Shown here piece after piece: positions 41,008 to 49,412 of a stretch of DNA of 64,000 nucleotides. The DNA is from Nitrincola sp048264025 (GTDB taxonomy: Bacteria; Pseudomonadota; Gammaproteobacteria; Pseudomonadales; Balneatricaceae): NCBI RefSeq assembly GCF_048264025.1, contig NZ_JBLXDN010000002.1, positions 230,956-294,955 on the forward strand, given 5' to 3'. The position numbers were made by a program, and so were the translations under genes. The notes under the pieces are model-generated. The model searched no databases, had not been told where the DNA came from, and saw only the letters and a list, made by a program, of their open reading frames with translations. How positions within the stretch are numbered: position 1 is the first letter of the stretch; each line of letters begins with the position of its first letter.

Positions 41008-42924
41008 ATGCCCGTAATTACGCTTCCGGACGGCAGTTCACGCCAGTTCGATCACCCTGTTTCTGTATTTGATGTCGCCGCCGATATCGGCGCGGGTCTG
41101 GCTAAAGCTGCCCTGGCCGGTAAGGTTAATGGCGAGCTGGTTGATACCAGTTACACCATCGATACAGATGTTGAATTGGCCATCGTCACGGCACGAGACG
41201 AAGAGGGCGTGGATATTATCCGCCATTCGTGTGCCCACTTGATGGCTATGGCTGTACAGGATCTGTTTCCGGGGGCTCAGGTCACCATTGGGCCGGTGAT
41301 CGACAACGGCTTCTATTATGACTTCGCCTATGAGCGCCCGTTTACACCGGAAGATCTGGAAAAGATCGAAGCACGCATGCATGCGCTGTCCAAGCAGAAC
41401 CTGCCGGTCGAGCGTTCATTGATGAGCCGCGATGAAGCGGTTGCGCTGTTCGAAGAGATGGGCGAGTCCTACAAGGTTGAGATCATCAGTGATATCCCTT
41501 CAGACCAGCCGCTGTCTTTCTATAAGCAGGGTGAGTTCCTCGACTTGTGCCGTGGCCCGCACGTGCCTTCAACTGGTCATATCAAAGTCTTCAAGCTGAT
41601 GAAGGTGGCCGGTGCCTACTGGCGCGGCAATTCTGACAATGAAATGCTGCAGCGTATCTATGGTACCGCCTGGGGCGATAAGAAGGATCTGAAAGACTAC
41701 CTGTTCCGTCTGGAAGAAGCGGAAAAGCGTGATCACCGTAAACTGGGCAAGTCTCTACACCTGTTTCATATGCAGGAAGAAGCACCGGGTATGGTGTTCT
41801 GGCATCCGCATGGCTGGACAGTGTATCAGCAGATTGAACAGTACATGCGCGCCAAGCAGATCAAGCATGGTTACCAGGAAATCAAAACCCCAATGGTGGT
41901 TGAGCGTACCTTGTGGGAGAAGTCCGGGCACTGGGACAAATTCCACGAAGAGATGTTCACTACCCATTCGGAAAGTCGCGACTTTGCCATCAAGCCAATG
42001 AACTGCCCTTGCCATGTGCAGGTGTTCAATCAGGGGCTGCGTTCTTATCGTGATCTGCCGCTGCGTCTGGCCGAGTTTGGTTCCTGTCACCGTAATGAGC
42101 CTTCCGGTGCGCTGCACGGTATTATGCGTGTACGTGGGTTTGTCCAGGATGATGCGCATATTTTTTGTGCTGAAAACACCATTCAGAAAGAAGTGGCGGA
42201 TTTCATCAACTTCTTGCATGAAGTGTATAACGACTTTGGCTTTACCGGCGTTATTTATAAGCTGTCGACACGTCCGGAAAAACGTGTCGGTTCTGATGAA
42301 AGCTGGGACAAGGCGGAGAAAGCCTTGGCTGATGCTCTTGATGCGGCTGGTCTGGATTGGGATGAATTACCTGGTGAAGGTGCCTTCTATGGCCCGAAAA
42401 TCGAGTTTTCACTCAAAGATTGTCTGGGACGTGTATGGCAATGTGGCACCATTCAGGTGGATTTCTCCATGCCAGGACGCCTTGGAGCACAATTTGTTAA
42501 CGAAGTAGGTGATAGAGAAGTGCCTGTCATGCTACATCGTGCTATCCTAGGCTCCTTCGAGCGGTTTATCGGTATTCTGATCGAACACTACGCGGGTGCT
42601 TTGCCGGTTTGGCTGAGTCCTGTTCAGGCGGTGTTGTTGAATATTACCGATAAACAGGCAGATTTTTGCCAGAAAGTGAACGAAAAACTGCAAGATGCAG
42701 GAATACGTTCACAGATAGACTTGAGAAACGAGAAGATCGGCTTTAAAATCCGCGAGCACACTTTACAGAAAGTTCCTTACCTCTTGGTAGTGGGCGATAA
42801 AGAAGTGGAATCCGGAACCGTAGCAGTGCGTACGCGCTCCGGTCAGGATCTAGGCAGTCTTCCCGTTGATGATCTGATTGAACTACTGAAATCAGACATC
42901 AGCCGCAAGTCGGCTCAAGAATAA
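41008..42924 (+). CDS. thrS: threonyl-tRNA synthetase
   Basis: A 638-residue class II synthetase: TGS domain (1-62, MPVITLPDGSSRQFDHPVSV), editing domain with HSCAHLMAMAV and the later conserved CRGPHVP, catalytic core with motif 2 region GSCHRNEPSGALHGIMRVRG and the zinc-binding Cys in MNCPCH, and an anticodon-binding domain (PVWLSPVQAVLLNI to the end). AAGGACTAAAC precedes the ATG. It heads the translation cluster with infC. Confidence 0.98.
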   Translation: MPVITLPDGSSRQFDHPVSVFDVAADIGAGLAKAALAGKVNGELVDTSYTIDTDVELAIVTARDEEGVDIIRHSCAHLMAMAVQDLFPGAQVTIGPVIDNGFYYDFAYERPFTPEDLEKIEARMHALSKQNLPVERSLMSRDEAVALFEEMGESYKVEIISDIPSDQPLSFYKQGEFLDLCRGPHVPSTGHIKVFKLMKVAGAYWRGNSDNEMLQRIYGTAWGDKKDLKDYLFRLEEAEKRDHRKLGKSLHLFHMQEEAPGMVFWHPHGWTVYQQIEQYMRAKQIKHGYQEIKTPMVVERTLWEKSGHWDKFHEEMFTTHSESRDFAIKPMNCPCHVQVFNQGLRSYRDLPLRLAEFGSCHRNEPSGALHGIMRVRGFVQDDAHIFCAENTIQKEVADFINFLHEVYNDFGFTGVIYKLSTRPEKRVGSDESWDKAEKALADALDAAGLDWDELPGEGAFYGPKIEFSLKDCLGRVWQCGTIQVDFSMPGRLGAQFVNEVGDREVPVMLHRAILGSFERFIGILIEHYAGALPVWLSPVQAVLLNITDKQADFCQKVNEKLQDAGIRSQIDLRNEKIGFKIREHTLQKVPYLLVVGDKEVESGTVAVRTRSGQDLGSLPVDDLIELLKSDISRKSAQE

Positions 42925-42944
42925 AGAATTCGTCAGGAGATAGA

Positions 42945-43484
42945 ATTATCAGGCGTGATAACAAAAGAGGTGGCCGTGCACCGTTGCCACCCATTAATGA
43001 AAATATCCGTGCAACCGAACTGCGCTTAATTGCAGCAGATGGTGCACAGGTTGGTATCGTAACGATTGATCAGGCGCTTGAGCTAGCTTTAGCGTCTGAA
43101 CTTGACCTGGTTCAGATCTCTGATTCTGATCCCATAGTCTGTAAGATCATGGATTATGGCAAGCATCAGTATGAACTGAAGAAAAAAGCAAATGAGGCTA
43201 AGAAGAAACAGACTCAGATGCAGGTCAAGGAAGTGAAATTCCGTCCCGGTACGGATGAAGGGGATTATCAGGTAAAACTGCGCAACCTGATACGTTTCCT
43301 TGAAAGCGGAGACAAAACCAAGGTAACCCTTAGGTTTCGTGGTCGTGAGATGGCTCACCAGGAGCTGGGCATGCAATTGCTGAAGCGGATCGAAGCTGAT
43401 CTGTCTGAATTCGGCATTGTGGAACAGCATCCAAAAATGGAAGGTCGTCAAATGGTCATGGTTGTGGCTCCGAAGAAGAAATAG
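42945..43484 (+). CDS. infC: translation initiation factor IF-3, AUU start
   Basis: 179 residues with the start at ATT 42945, preceded by AGGAGA four bases upstream. Starting there adds RRDNKRGGRAPLP before PINENIRATELRLI, which matches the N-terminus of other IF-3 proteins; the first in-frame ATG or GTG would truncate it. AUU starts are the known device by which IF-3 represses its own translation. The C-terminal domain carries KPK-rich strands and RFRGREMAHQELG. It lies 20 bp after thrS. Confidence 0.93.
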   Translation: MIRRDNKRGGRAPLPPINENIRATELRLIAADGAQVGIVTIDQALELALASELDLVQISDSDPIVCKIMDYGKHQYELKKKANEAKKKQTQMQVKEVKFRPGTDEGDYQVKLRNLIRFLESGDKTKVTLRFRGREMAHQELGMQLLKRIEADLSEFGIVEQHPKMEGRQMVMVVAPKKK

Positions 43485-43500
43485 TCATCCAGGCTGCAGA

Positions 43501-43547
43501 CCCGCCTACCGCACAGTTATCTGAGCGGTAGGCGGGTTTTGTTGTTT
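43501..43547 (+). terminator. strong hairpin between infC and rpmI
   Basis: CCCGCCTACCGC (43501-43512) pairs perfectly with GCGGTAGGCGGG (43525-43536), followed by TTTTGTTGTTT. The stem of 12 bp begins 17 bp after the infC stop. It looks like an intrinsic terminator that would lower, but probably not abolish, transcription into rpmI-rplT; rpmI may also have its own promoter. Confidence 0.8.
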
Positions 43548-43589
43548 CGCGTGTGACTGATTAATAAACGAATGCGTGGAGTGAAAGTA

Positions 43590-43784
43590 ATGCCAAAGAT
43601 TAAAACTGTCCGCGGTGCGGCAAAGCGTTTCAAAAAAACTGCGAATGGCATCAAGCACAAGCAGTCCTTTAAAAGCCACATTCTGACCAAGAAGAGCACC
43701 AAGCGTAAGCGTCAGCTGCGCCCGATGATGCAGGTTCACGAGAGTGATGTGAAACTTGTTAAACGTATGCTCCCGACACTGTAA
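43590..43784 (+). CDS. rpmI: 50S ribosomal protein L35
   Basis: 64 residues, MPKIKTVRGAAKRFKKTANG ... SHILTKKSTKRKRQLRP, the standard basic L35. The ATG at 43590 is chosen for the MPKIKT start and the GGAGTGAAAGTA before it. It is part of the infC-rpmI-rplT operon. Confidence 0.98.
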   Translation: MPKIKTVRGAAKRFKKTANGIKHKQSFKSHILTKKSTKRKRQLRPMMQVHESDVKLVKRMLPTL

Positions 43785-43828
43785 GTGTTACTTGAGTCAA
43801 GACTGAAATTTTATAGGAAGGAAATGTT

Positions 43829-44185
43829 ATGCCTCGCGTAAAACGTGGTGTTGTGGCGCGTCGTCGTCATAAGAAAATTCTGAAACTGGCCAAGGGTTAC
43901 TATGGTGCCCGTAGCCGTGTATTCCGTGTAGCCAAACAGGCGGTTATCAAAGCCGGTCAGTATGCTTACCGTGACCGTCGTCAACGTAAGCGTCAGTTCC
44001 GTGCTCTGTGGATCGCTCGTATCAATGCGGCCGCACGTATTAATGGTCTGTCTTACAGCCGTTTCATTGCTGGTCTGAAAAAAGCCAACATTGAAATCGA
44101 CCGTAAAGTGCTGGCTGATCTGGCTGTTAATCAGCAGAATGCCTTCGCTGCCGTGGTTGAAAAGGCCAAAGTAGCGCTGGCGTAA
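43829..44185 (+). CDS. rplT: 50S ribosomal protein L20
   Basis: 118 residues, MPRVKRGVVARRRHKKILKL then AKGYYGARSRVFRVAKQAV and ALWIARINAAARINGLSYS, the canonical L20 needed for early 50S assembly. AGGAAGGAAATGTT precedes the ATG. In E. coli L20 represses rpmI-rplT; the same may hold here, but the RNA target was not identified. Confidence 0.98.
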   Translation: MPRVKRGVVARRRHKKILKLAKGYYGARSRVFRVAKQAVIKAGQYAYRDRRQRKRQFRALWIARINAAARINGLSYSRFIAGLKKANIEIDRKVLADLAVNQQNAFAAVVEKAKVALA

Positions 44186-44224
44186 GCCAACACCCACCTA
44201 TTGGTAGGTTTGAAACTGACAGAT

Positions 44225-44256
44225 AAGGGGAGGGGTGTATACCTTCCCCTTTTTTA
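44225..44256 (+). terminator. terminator or attenuator between rplT and pheS
   Basis: AAGGGGAGG (44225-44233) pairs with CCTTCCCCTT (44242-44251) with one bulged base, followed by TTTTT. It lies 39 bp after rplT and 16 bp before pheS. E. coli pheST is attenuated by a Phe-rich leader peptide; no such peptide was found here, so simple read-through control is the safer reading. Confidence 0.75.
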
Positions 44257-44271
44257 TGTGGAGTGTAAACG

Positions 44272-45255
44272 ATGGAAAATCTTGCACAGCTATTGCAGCA
44301 AGGGAAACAAGCAGTATCACAGGCTGACACCGTCAGGCTGTTGGATGAGGTGCGCGTTCAGTACCTGGGTAAGAAAGGTGAGCTTACCCAGTTATTGAAA
44401 GGCCTGGGCAAGCTGTCGGCTGAAGAGCGTCCTGCGGCAGGGGCAAAAATCAACGAAGCCAAGGAGGCCTTGCAGGCCGAGTTGGATCAGCGTCGGGATA
44501 CCCTGGAAGCGGAAGCTCTGAGTACCAAGCTGGCGGCGGAGCAGATTGATGTTACCCTGCCGGGTCGTGGACAAGGTCTGGGTGGCATGCATCCGGTGAC
44601 TCGTACTCTGGAACGTATCGAAGCATTTTTCGGTAGCATCGGCTTCAGTGTTGCTGAAGGCCCGGAAGTGGAAGATGACTACCACAACTTCGAAGCACTG
44701 AATATTCCTGCGCATCATCCGGCACGTGCCATGCACGATACCTTCTATTTTGATGCTCACACCCTGTTGCGCACGCATACCTCACCTGTGCAGGTGCGCA
44801 CCATGGAAACCAAGCAGCCACCGATCCGGATCATCTGTCCGGGCCGTGTGTACCGCTGTGACTATGACCAGACTCACTCACCCATGTTCCATCAGGTCGA
44901 GGGTTTGCTGGTTGACAAGAATGTCAGCTTTGCCGACTTGAAAGGCACGCTGGAAGAGTTTCTGCGGGAATTCTTTGAAGAGGATGTCAAAGTCCGTTTC
45001 CGTCCTTCGTATTTCCCTTTTACCGAGCCGTCTATCGAAGTGGATATAGATCGCGGCGATGGCAAATGGCTGGAAGTGCTGGGCTGCGGCATGGTGCACC
45101 CGAAAGTATTTGAGTATTCCGGTATCGACCCCGAAGTCTACACCGGCTTTGCCTTCGGTATGGGGGTAGAGCGACTGGCGATGTTGCGTTATGGCGTGAA
45201 TGACCTGCGCCTGTTCTTTGAAAATGATCTGCGTTTTTTGGGTCAGTTCAATTAA
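44272..45255 (+). CDS. pheS: phenylalanyl-tRNA synthetase alpha chain
   Basis: 327 residues: N-terminal coiled coil (MENLAQLLQQGKQAVSQADT), motif 1 region PGRGQGLGGMHPVTRTLERI, motif 2 ICPGRVYRCDYDQTHSPMFH and motif 3 FAFGMGVERLAMLRYGVND. Normal length. GGAGTGTAAACG precedes the ATG. It forms the alpha2beta2 enzyme with PheT, 42 bp downstream. Confidence 0.98.
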   Translation: MENLAQLLQQGKQAVSQADTVRLLDEVRVQYLGKKGELTQLLKGLGKLSAEERPAAGAKINEAKEALQAELDQRRDTLEAEALSTKLAAEQIDVTLPGRGQGLGGMHPVTRTLERIEAFFGSIGFSVAEGPEVEDDYHNFEALNIPAHHPARAMHDTFYFDAHTLLRTHTSPVQVRTMETKQPPIRIICPGRVYRCDYDQTHSPMFHQVEGLLVDKNVSFADLKGTLEEFLREFFEEDVKVRFRPSYFPFTEPSIEVDIDRGDGKWLEVLGCGMVHPKVFEYSGIDPEVYTGFAFGMGVERLAMLRYGVNDLRLFFENDLRFLGQFN

Positions 45256-45297
45256 ATTGCCGTCATCGTCAGCTCTAAGGATTAACAGGATTAAACA

Positions 45298-47679
45298 ATG
45301 AAATTCAGTGAACAGTGGTTACGTGAATGGGTGCAGCCAGCACTGGCAACACAGGCGCTTGCCGATCAGTTGAGCCTGGCCGGTCTTGAAGTCGATGACA
45401 TCAGTACCGTTGCGGGTGAATTCAGCGGTGTAGTGGTGGCTGAGATCGTCTCGGCTGAACAGCATCCAGATGCTGACAAACTCCAGCTTTGCCAGGTCAG
45501 TGATGGCAGCGAGACCTATCAGGTGGTATGTGGTGCTGCTAATGCCCGTGCAGGGCTGAAAACAGCCTTTGCCCGTGTCGGTGCCATCTTGCCCGGTGAC
45601 TTCCGTATCAAACGTGCCAAACTGCGTGGTGTGGAATCCATGGGCATGCTCTGTGCTGAAGATGAGCTGGGCTTGTCTGGCGACCATGCGGGCATCATGG
45701 AGCTGGCGGTTGATGCGCCAGTGGGTGCTGACCTGCGTGTCTACCTGAACCTGAACGACAGCCTGATAGATGTTGATCTGACTCCTAACCGTGGCGATTG
45801 CCTGAGCATTGCCGGTATGGCCCGTGAAGTTGGGGTGCTGAATCAGGTGCCCGTTAAGCCGGTAACTATTGAACCGGTGGAGGCGGTGATTGACGATACC
45901 TTCCCGGTTACGCTTGCCGCACCAGATGCCTGCCCGCGTTATGTCGGCCGAGTAATTCGCAATATCAATCCTGGTGCTGAAACGCCGCTGTGGATGCAGG
46001 AAAAACTGCGCCGCTCCGGCATTCGCAGTATTGATCCCGTAGTTGATGTGACCAACTATATTCTGCTCGAGCTGGGTCAGCCGATGCATGCGTTTGATCT
46101 GCAACAGCTCAGCGGTGGCATTACGGTGCGCATGGCTGAGGCGGGTGAAACCCTGGTGTTGCTGGATGAAACTGAGGTGACCCTCAATCCAGACACGCTG
46201 CTGATCACCGATGCCAAAGGGCCGCTGGCCATGGCCGGTATTATGGGCGGCAATGCCAGTGGCGTTACCGATAAAACCCGCGATATCTTCCTGGAAAGCG
46301 CCTACTTCAACCCGCTGTCCATCGTCGGACGGGCGCGTAACTACGGTTTGCATACCGATTCCTCACACCGCTTTGAACGGGGTGTTGACTGGCAGTTGCA
46401 GCGCCAGGCCATCGAGCGCGCGACTAGCTTGCTACTGGAGATCGTCGGTGGTGAGCCGGGTCCTGTGACCGAGGCTGTAAGTGAAGCTGATTTGCCCGTT
46501 ACCCCGGTGGTACGCCTGCGAGATGCCAAAATTAATGCCATGTTGGCGATGGAGATGCCCAGTACCACGGTTGAGGATATTCTCACTCGTCTGGGCATGG
46601 CCTTGAGCCGTAAAGCGGAAGAGGCGGCCTGGGCTGTGCAGGTGCCTTCCTGGCGCTTTGATATCACCCTGGAAGTTGATCTGATCGAAGAGCTTGCTAG
46701 GGTGTATGGCTATGACAACTTACCGGTACGCATCCCTATCGCTCAGTTACCGCTGCCGCCCATTAGCGAAGCGCGTGTTGATCTGGTGCGGGTACGCCGC
46801 CACTTGATCAGCCGTAACTACCAGGAAGCTATCACCTACAGCTTCATTGAAGCCGGTCTGTCAGCCCTGTTTGATCCAGACACCCAACCTTTGGCGCTGG
46901 CAAACCCCATCTCAGCCGAAATGGCGGTGATGCGCACCACACTCTGGCCAGGTCTGATTAAAGCGGTGCAGTATAACCAGAACCGTCAGCAGTCGCGTAT
47001 TCGCCTGTTTGAGACAGGGCAGCGCTTTATCCCTCAGGGCGACACGCTGCTACAGGAAAATGCCATTGCCGGTGTTATTACCGGTGGGCGTGATGCTGAA
47101 GGCTGGATGGCTGGAAAAGATAAAGTCGATTTTTTTGATATAAAAGGCGATGTTGAAACCCTGTTAGCATTGGGTGGAGAGGCTGATAGTTTTAGCTTTG
47201 TGGCAGCGCAGCATCCGGCACTGCACCCAGGGCAGTCAGCCAAAATCGAACGTAATGGCGAAACACTGGGTTATATTGGTGCGTTGCATCCGCTGTTGCT
47301 GAAAAAGCTGGATCTTAATGGCCCTGTTTATCTATTTGAATTAAAACAGGATTTGGCGACAGCAGGACGTCTGCCTCGCTATACGGCCTTGTCCAAGTTT
47401 CCGGAAACGCGTCGTGACCTGTCATTACTGGTTGATGAGCATGTCAGTTACGACGCCATTCGTGATGTAGTGAGCCGTTCAGCAGGTGATGCACTGAAAA
47501 AGGTCACGCTTTTTGACCTTTATCAGGGACAAGGTATTGAAGCAGGTAGAAAAAGTCTTGCTTTGGGCTTGACCTGGCAGCATCCTTCGCGCACTCTTAC
47601 TGATGAAGAAATAAACAATAGCGTATCTGCTGTTGTGGTGGCACTGACGACACATTGCGGTGCATCGTTAAGAGATTAA
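45298..47679 (+). CDS. pheT: phenylalanyl-tRNA synthetase beta chain
   Basis: 793 residues: tRNA-binding OB domain near residue 40-150 (VVVAEIVSAEQHPDADKLQL), B3/B4 editing domain, B5 DNA-binding-like domain, catalytic-like core (PLALANPISAEMAVMRTTLW) and a C-terminal anticodon-binding FDX-ACB domain (LSKFPETRRDLSLLVDEHVS). The full-length bacterial form. Confidence 0.98.
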   Translation: MKFSEQWLREWVQPALATQALADQLSLAGLEVDDISTVAGEFSGVVVAEIVSAEQHPDADKLQLCQVSDGSETYQVVCGAANARAGLKTAFARVGAILPGDFRIKRAKLRGVESMGMLCAEDELGLSGDHAGIMELAVDAPVGADLRVYLNLNDSLIDVDLTPNRGDCLSIAGMAREVGVLNQVPVKPVTIEPVEAVIDDTFPVTLAAPDACPRYVGRVIRNINPGAETPLWMQEKLRRSGIRSIDPVVDVTNYILLELGQPMHAFDLQQLSGGITVRMAEAGETLVLLDETEVTLNPDTLLITDAKGPLAMAGIMGGNASGVTDKTRDIFLESAYFNPLSIVGRARNYGLHTDSSHRFERGVDWQLQRQAIERATSLLLEIVGGEPGPVTEAVSEADLPVTPVVRLRDAKINAMLAMEMPSTTVEDILTRLGMALSRKAEEAAWAVQVPSWRFDITLEVDLIEELARVYGYDNLPVRIPIAQLPLPPISEARVDLVRVRRHLISRNYQEAITYSFIEAGLSALFDPDTQPLALANPISAEMAVMRTTLWPGLIKAVQYNQNRQQSRIRLFETGQRFIPQGDTLLQENAIAGVITGGRDAEGWMAGKDKVDFFDIKGDVETLLALGGEADSFSFVAAQHPALHPGQSAKIERNGETLGYIGALHPLLLKKLDLNGPVYLFELKQDLATAGRLPRYTALSKFPETRRDLSLLVDEHVSYDAIRDVVSRSAGDALKKVTLFDLYQGQGIEAGRKSLALGLTWQHPSRTLTDEEINNSVSAVVVALTTHCGASLRD

Positions 47680-47695
47680 AGACAGGGTGATTGTC

Positions 47696-48007
47696 ATGGG
47701 CTCTTTGACTAAAGCCGAGATGGCTGAACGTTTGTTCGACGAACTGGGTTTGAATAAGCGTGAAGCTAAAGAAATGGTGGAATCTTTTTTTAACGAAATA
47801 CGTGAATGTCTGGCATCCAATGAGCAGGTGAAACTCTCCGGCTTCGGTAACTTTGACCTGCGTGACAAACGCCAGCGTCCAGGTCGTAACCCGAAGACGG
47901 GCGAGGAAGTGCCCATTTCGGCGCGCCGAGTAGTTACATTCAGGCCAGGCCAGAAACTGAAGGAGCGCGTGGACATTTATGCCGGCAGCCGGAGAGAAGA
48001 ATCCTGA
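47696..48007 (+). CDS. ihfA: integration host factor alpha subunit
   Basis: 103 residues, MGSLTKAEMAERLFDELGLN ... VKLSGFGNFDLRDKRQRPGR then NPKTGEEVPISARRVVTF: HU/IHF fold with the beta-arm proline in GRNPKTG. It bends DNA as a heterodimer with IhfB. The ATG at 47696 lies 16 bp after pheT; the 3' end overlaps the next gene by 29 bp, as in pseudomonads. Confidence 0.97.
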   Translation: MGSLTKAEMAERLFDELGLNKREAKEMVESFFNEIRECLASNEQVKLSGFGNFDLRDKRQRPGRNPKTGEEVPISARRVVTFRPGQKLKERVDIYAGSRREES

Positions 48008-48341
48008 GCTGGAACCCATTCCGAGCAAACGCTATTTTACTATCGGTGAGGCCGCAAAACTTTGCGACCTCAAACCGCATGTATTGCGTTACTGGGAACA
48101 GGAGTTCAAGCAGATACAGCCGGTCAAGCGCAATAACCGCCGCTATTATCAGCGTCAGGATCTATTGCTGATCCGTCAAATACGCAGTCTGCTTTATGAG
48201 CAGGGCTTTACTATTACTGGCGCCAGGCAATGGCTCAGTGGCGATGAAGCCAATGATGATTCTGCACGTTACCAGCAGTTAATCCGCCAGACCATTAATG
48301 AGCTGGACGGTATACTCAAATTGTTAAAATCCGTCAAATAA
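47979..48341 (+). CDS. MerR-family regulator
   Basis: A 120-residue regulator with a MerR winged helix: RYFTIGEAAKLCDLKPHVLR then YWEQEFKQIQPVKRNNRRYY, and a C-terminal coiled coil. No cysteines that could bind metal follow. The gene is conserved after ihfA in many gammaproteobacteria; its target is unknown. It starts inside ihfA (29-bp overlap), so it is part of the operon. Confidence 0.92.
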   Translation: MPAAGEKNPELEPIPSKRYFTIGEAAKLCDLKPHVLRYWEQEFKQIQPVKRNNRRYYQRQDLLLIRQIRSLLYEQGFTITGARQWLSGDEANDDSARYQQLIRQTINELDGILKLLKSVK

Positions 48342-48345
48342 TAGC

Positions 48346-48374
48346 TTCACAGATTCAAAAGCTTAGTGTACTAT
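48346..48374 (+). promoter_or_regulatory. tRNA-Pro promoter candidate
   Basis: TTCACA (48346-48351; five of six match TTGACA), 17 nt and TACTAT (48369-48374) lie 45 bp before the tRNA. Transcription would start near 48381, placing the 48389-48409 hairpin in the 5' leader. Confidence 0.5.
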
Positions 48375-48388
48375 TTGCAACCTCTTAC

Positions 48389-48409
48389 GGATCAGAGCAA
48401 CTCTGATCC
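48389..48409 (+). other. perfect hairpin in front of tRNA-Pro
   Basis: GGATCAGAG-CAA-CTCTGATCC is a perfect 9-bp stem with a three-base loop, ten bases before the mature tRNA 5' end. There is no T-run. It could position 5' processing (RNase P or RNase E) of the precursor or be a minor terminator of the ihfA-merR transcript. Confidence 0.5.
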
Positions 48410-48417
48410 CGCCTTAG

Positions 48418-48495
<78 letters not shown>

Positions 48496-48530
48496 ATTTC
48501 TTTCCAGTTTTCATTCTATTTATTATAACA

Positions 48531-48618
48531 ACCCGGTCCCCCGGGTGTTTTTGTTCGCTCGCGGAGCGAGCTCCTACAGGGGGGCGGAAATAGTGTAGGA
48601 GCCCGGCCCCCGGGCGAA
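48531..48618. repeat. REP-type palindrome cluster after tRNA-Pro
   Basis: Three units: a truncated one at 48531-48547 (ACCCGGTCCCCCGGGTG), one in the TCGCTCGCGGAGCGAGCTCC form at 48554-48578, and one starting TGTAGGAGCCCGGCCCCCGG at 48594. Adjacent inverted units could fold into a long stem. It ends 18 bp from the stop of the response regulator gene on the other strand. Confidence 0.88.
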
Positions 48619-48635
48619 AGAGGAGGACGGGCGGA

Positions 48636-49412
48636 TCAAAACAACAGGATCTTGCCGGCAAACTCAAGGCGGGCACCTGGTAGGGTGGTGATGGGTAATT
48701 TGCTGCTGTTGGTATCGGATAATTTGCTGCGCAATCGACTGAGGTGAACATCGATGCGGTTCATCAGGAAGCTTTTCGGGTCGGCTCCAAGTGCCACAAT
48801 AATATCGGATCGTGATAGCGGGCCTGGCGTTTGGGCAAAGGCTTTCATGATGGCAAGTTCGCTGGGTGTCAGCTTAATACTTGTCCCGTTTGGATCGATT
48901 AAATGGCGCTGGGTAGAATCTAATTGCCAGCTATTATCAGCTAATGTCTCGACAGTAGCTGAAGGTAGTTTGTCCGTAGAGGGCGTTGAATCGGGTTGTA
49001 ATCGCCGCCATAGGTTATCAATGCAAGATAATAATTCTTCAGGCTCCACAGGCTTGACCAAAAACATGTCTGCTCCACATTGAAGGCCATGAATTCTATC
49101 GCTTGAGCTGCTTCTCGCACTGACAATGATGATGCCAATCGAGGAGTATTGTCGCAGATGCTGAACAACGGTGGTGCCGTCTTCGCCGGGTAATCCAAGG
49201 TCAACAATGACAATATCTACAGGATCCACTGCAGCGAGTTTGTAATAAGCTTCTGCGCTTGGTGAGCACCAGCAAGGGTAGTCATTTATCTGCAGCCAGG
49301 CATGTAATGCTTCGCGCTGCTCAGGATCATCCTCAATAAGCGCCAGTCTGGGCTTGTTAGTATTGGATGGTAATGGCTTGTTAAACCTGTTTGTAGGCTG
49401 GGAAGGTAACAT
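48636..49412 (-). CDS. OmpR/PhoB-family response regulator
   Basis: A 258-residue regulator: receiver (about 22-140: LALIEDDPEQREALHAWL, phospho-Asp in VDLGLPGEDG, Ser in IIVSARSSS, Lys in FLVKPVEPEE) and a C-terminal winged helix (about 165-258: KLTPSELAIMKAFAQTPGPL, then MNRIDVHLSRLRSKLSD). It is encoded downstream of, and overlaps by 32 bp, the sensor kinase gene, so it is its partner. The DNA target is unknown; the divergent giant-protein operon beyond the kinase is an obvious candidate. Confidence 0.9.
   Translation of the reverse strand: MLPSQPTNRFNKPLPSNTNKPRLALIEDDPEQREALHAWLQINDYPCWCSPSAEAYYKLAAVDPVDIVIVDLGLPGEDGTTVVQHLRQYSSIGIIIVSARSSSSDRIHGLQCGADMFLVKPVEPEELLSCIDNLWRRLQPDSTPSTDKLPSATVETLADNSWQLDSTQRHLIDPNGTSIKLTPSELAIMKAFAQTPGPLSRSDIIVALGADPKSFLMNRIDVHLSRLRSKLSDTNSSKLPITTLPGARLEFAGKILLF

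Noticed and set aside
44186..44271. Phe-rich leader peptide for pheST attenuation
   Set aside because: No short frame with clustered phenylalanine codons and a ribosome site exists between rplT and the hairpin.
45319..46353. Open frame of 344 codons on the minus strand
   Set aside because: Lies entirely antisense to pheT, with no ribosome site and a composition that mirrors pheT codons.
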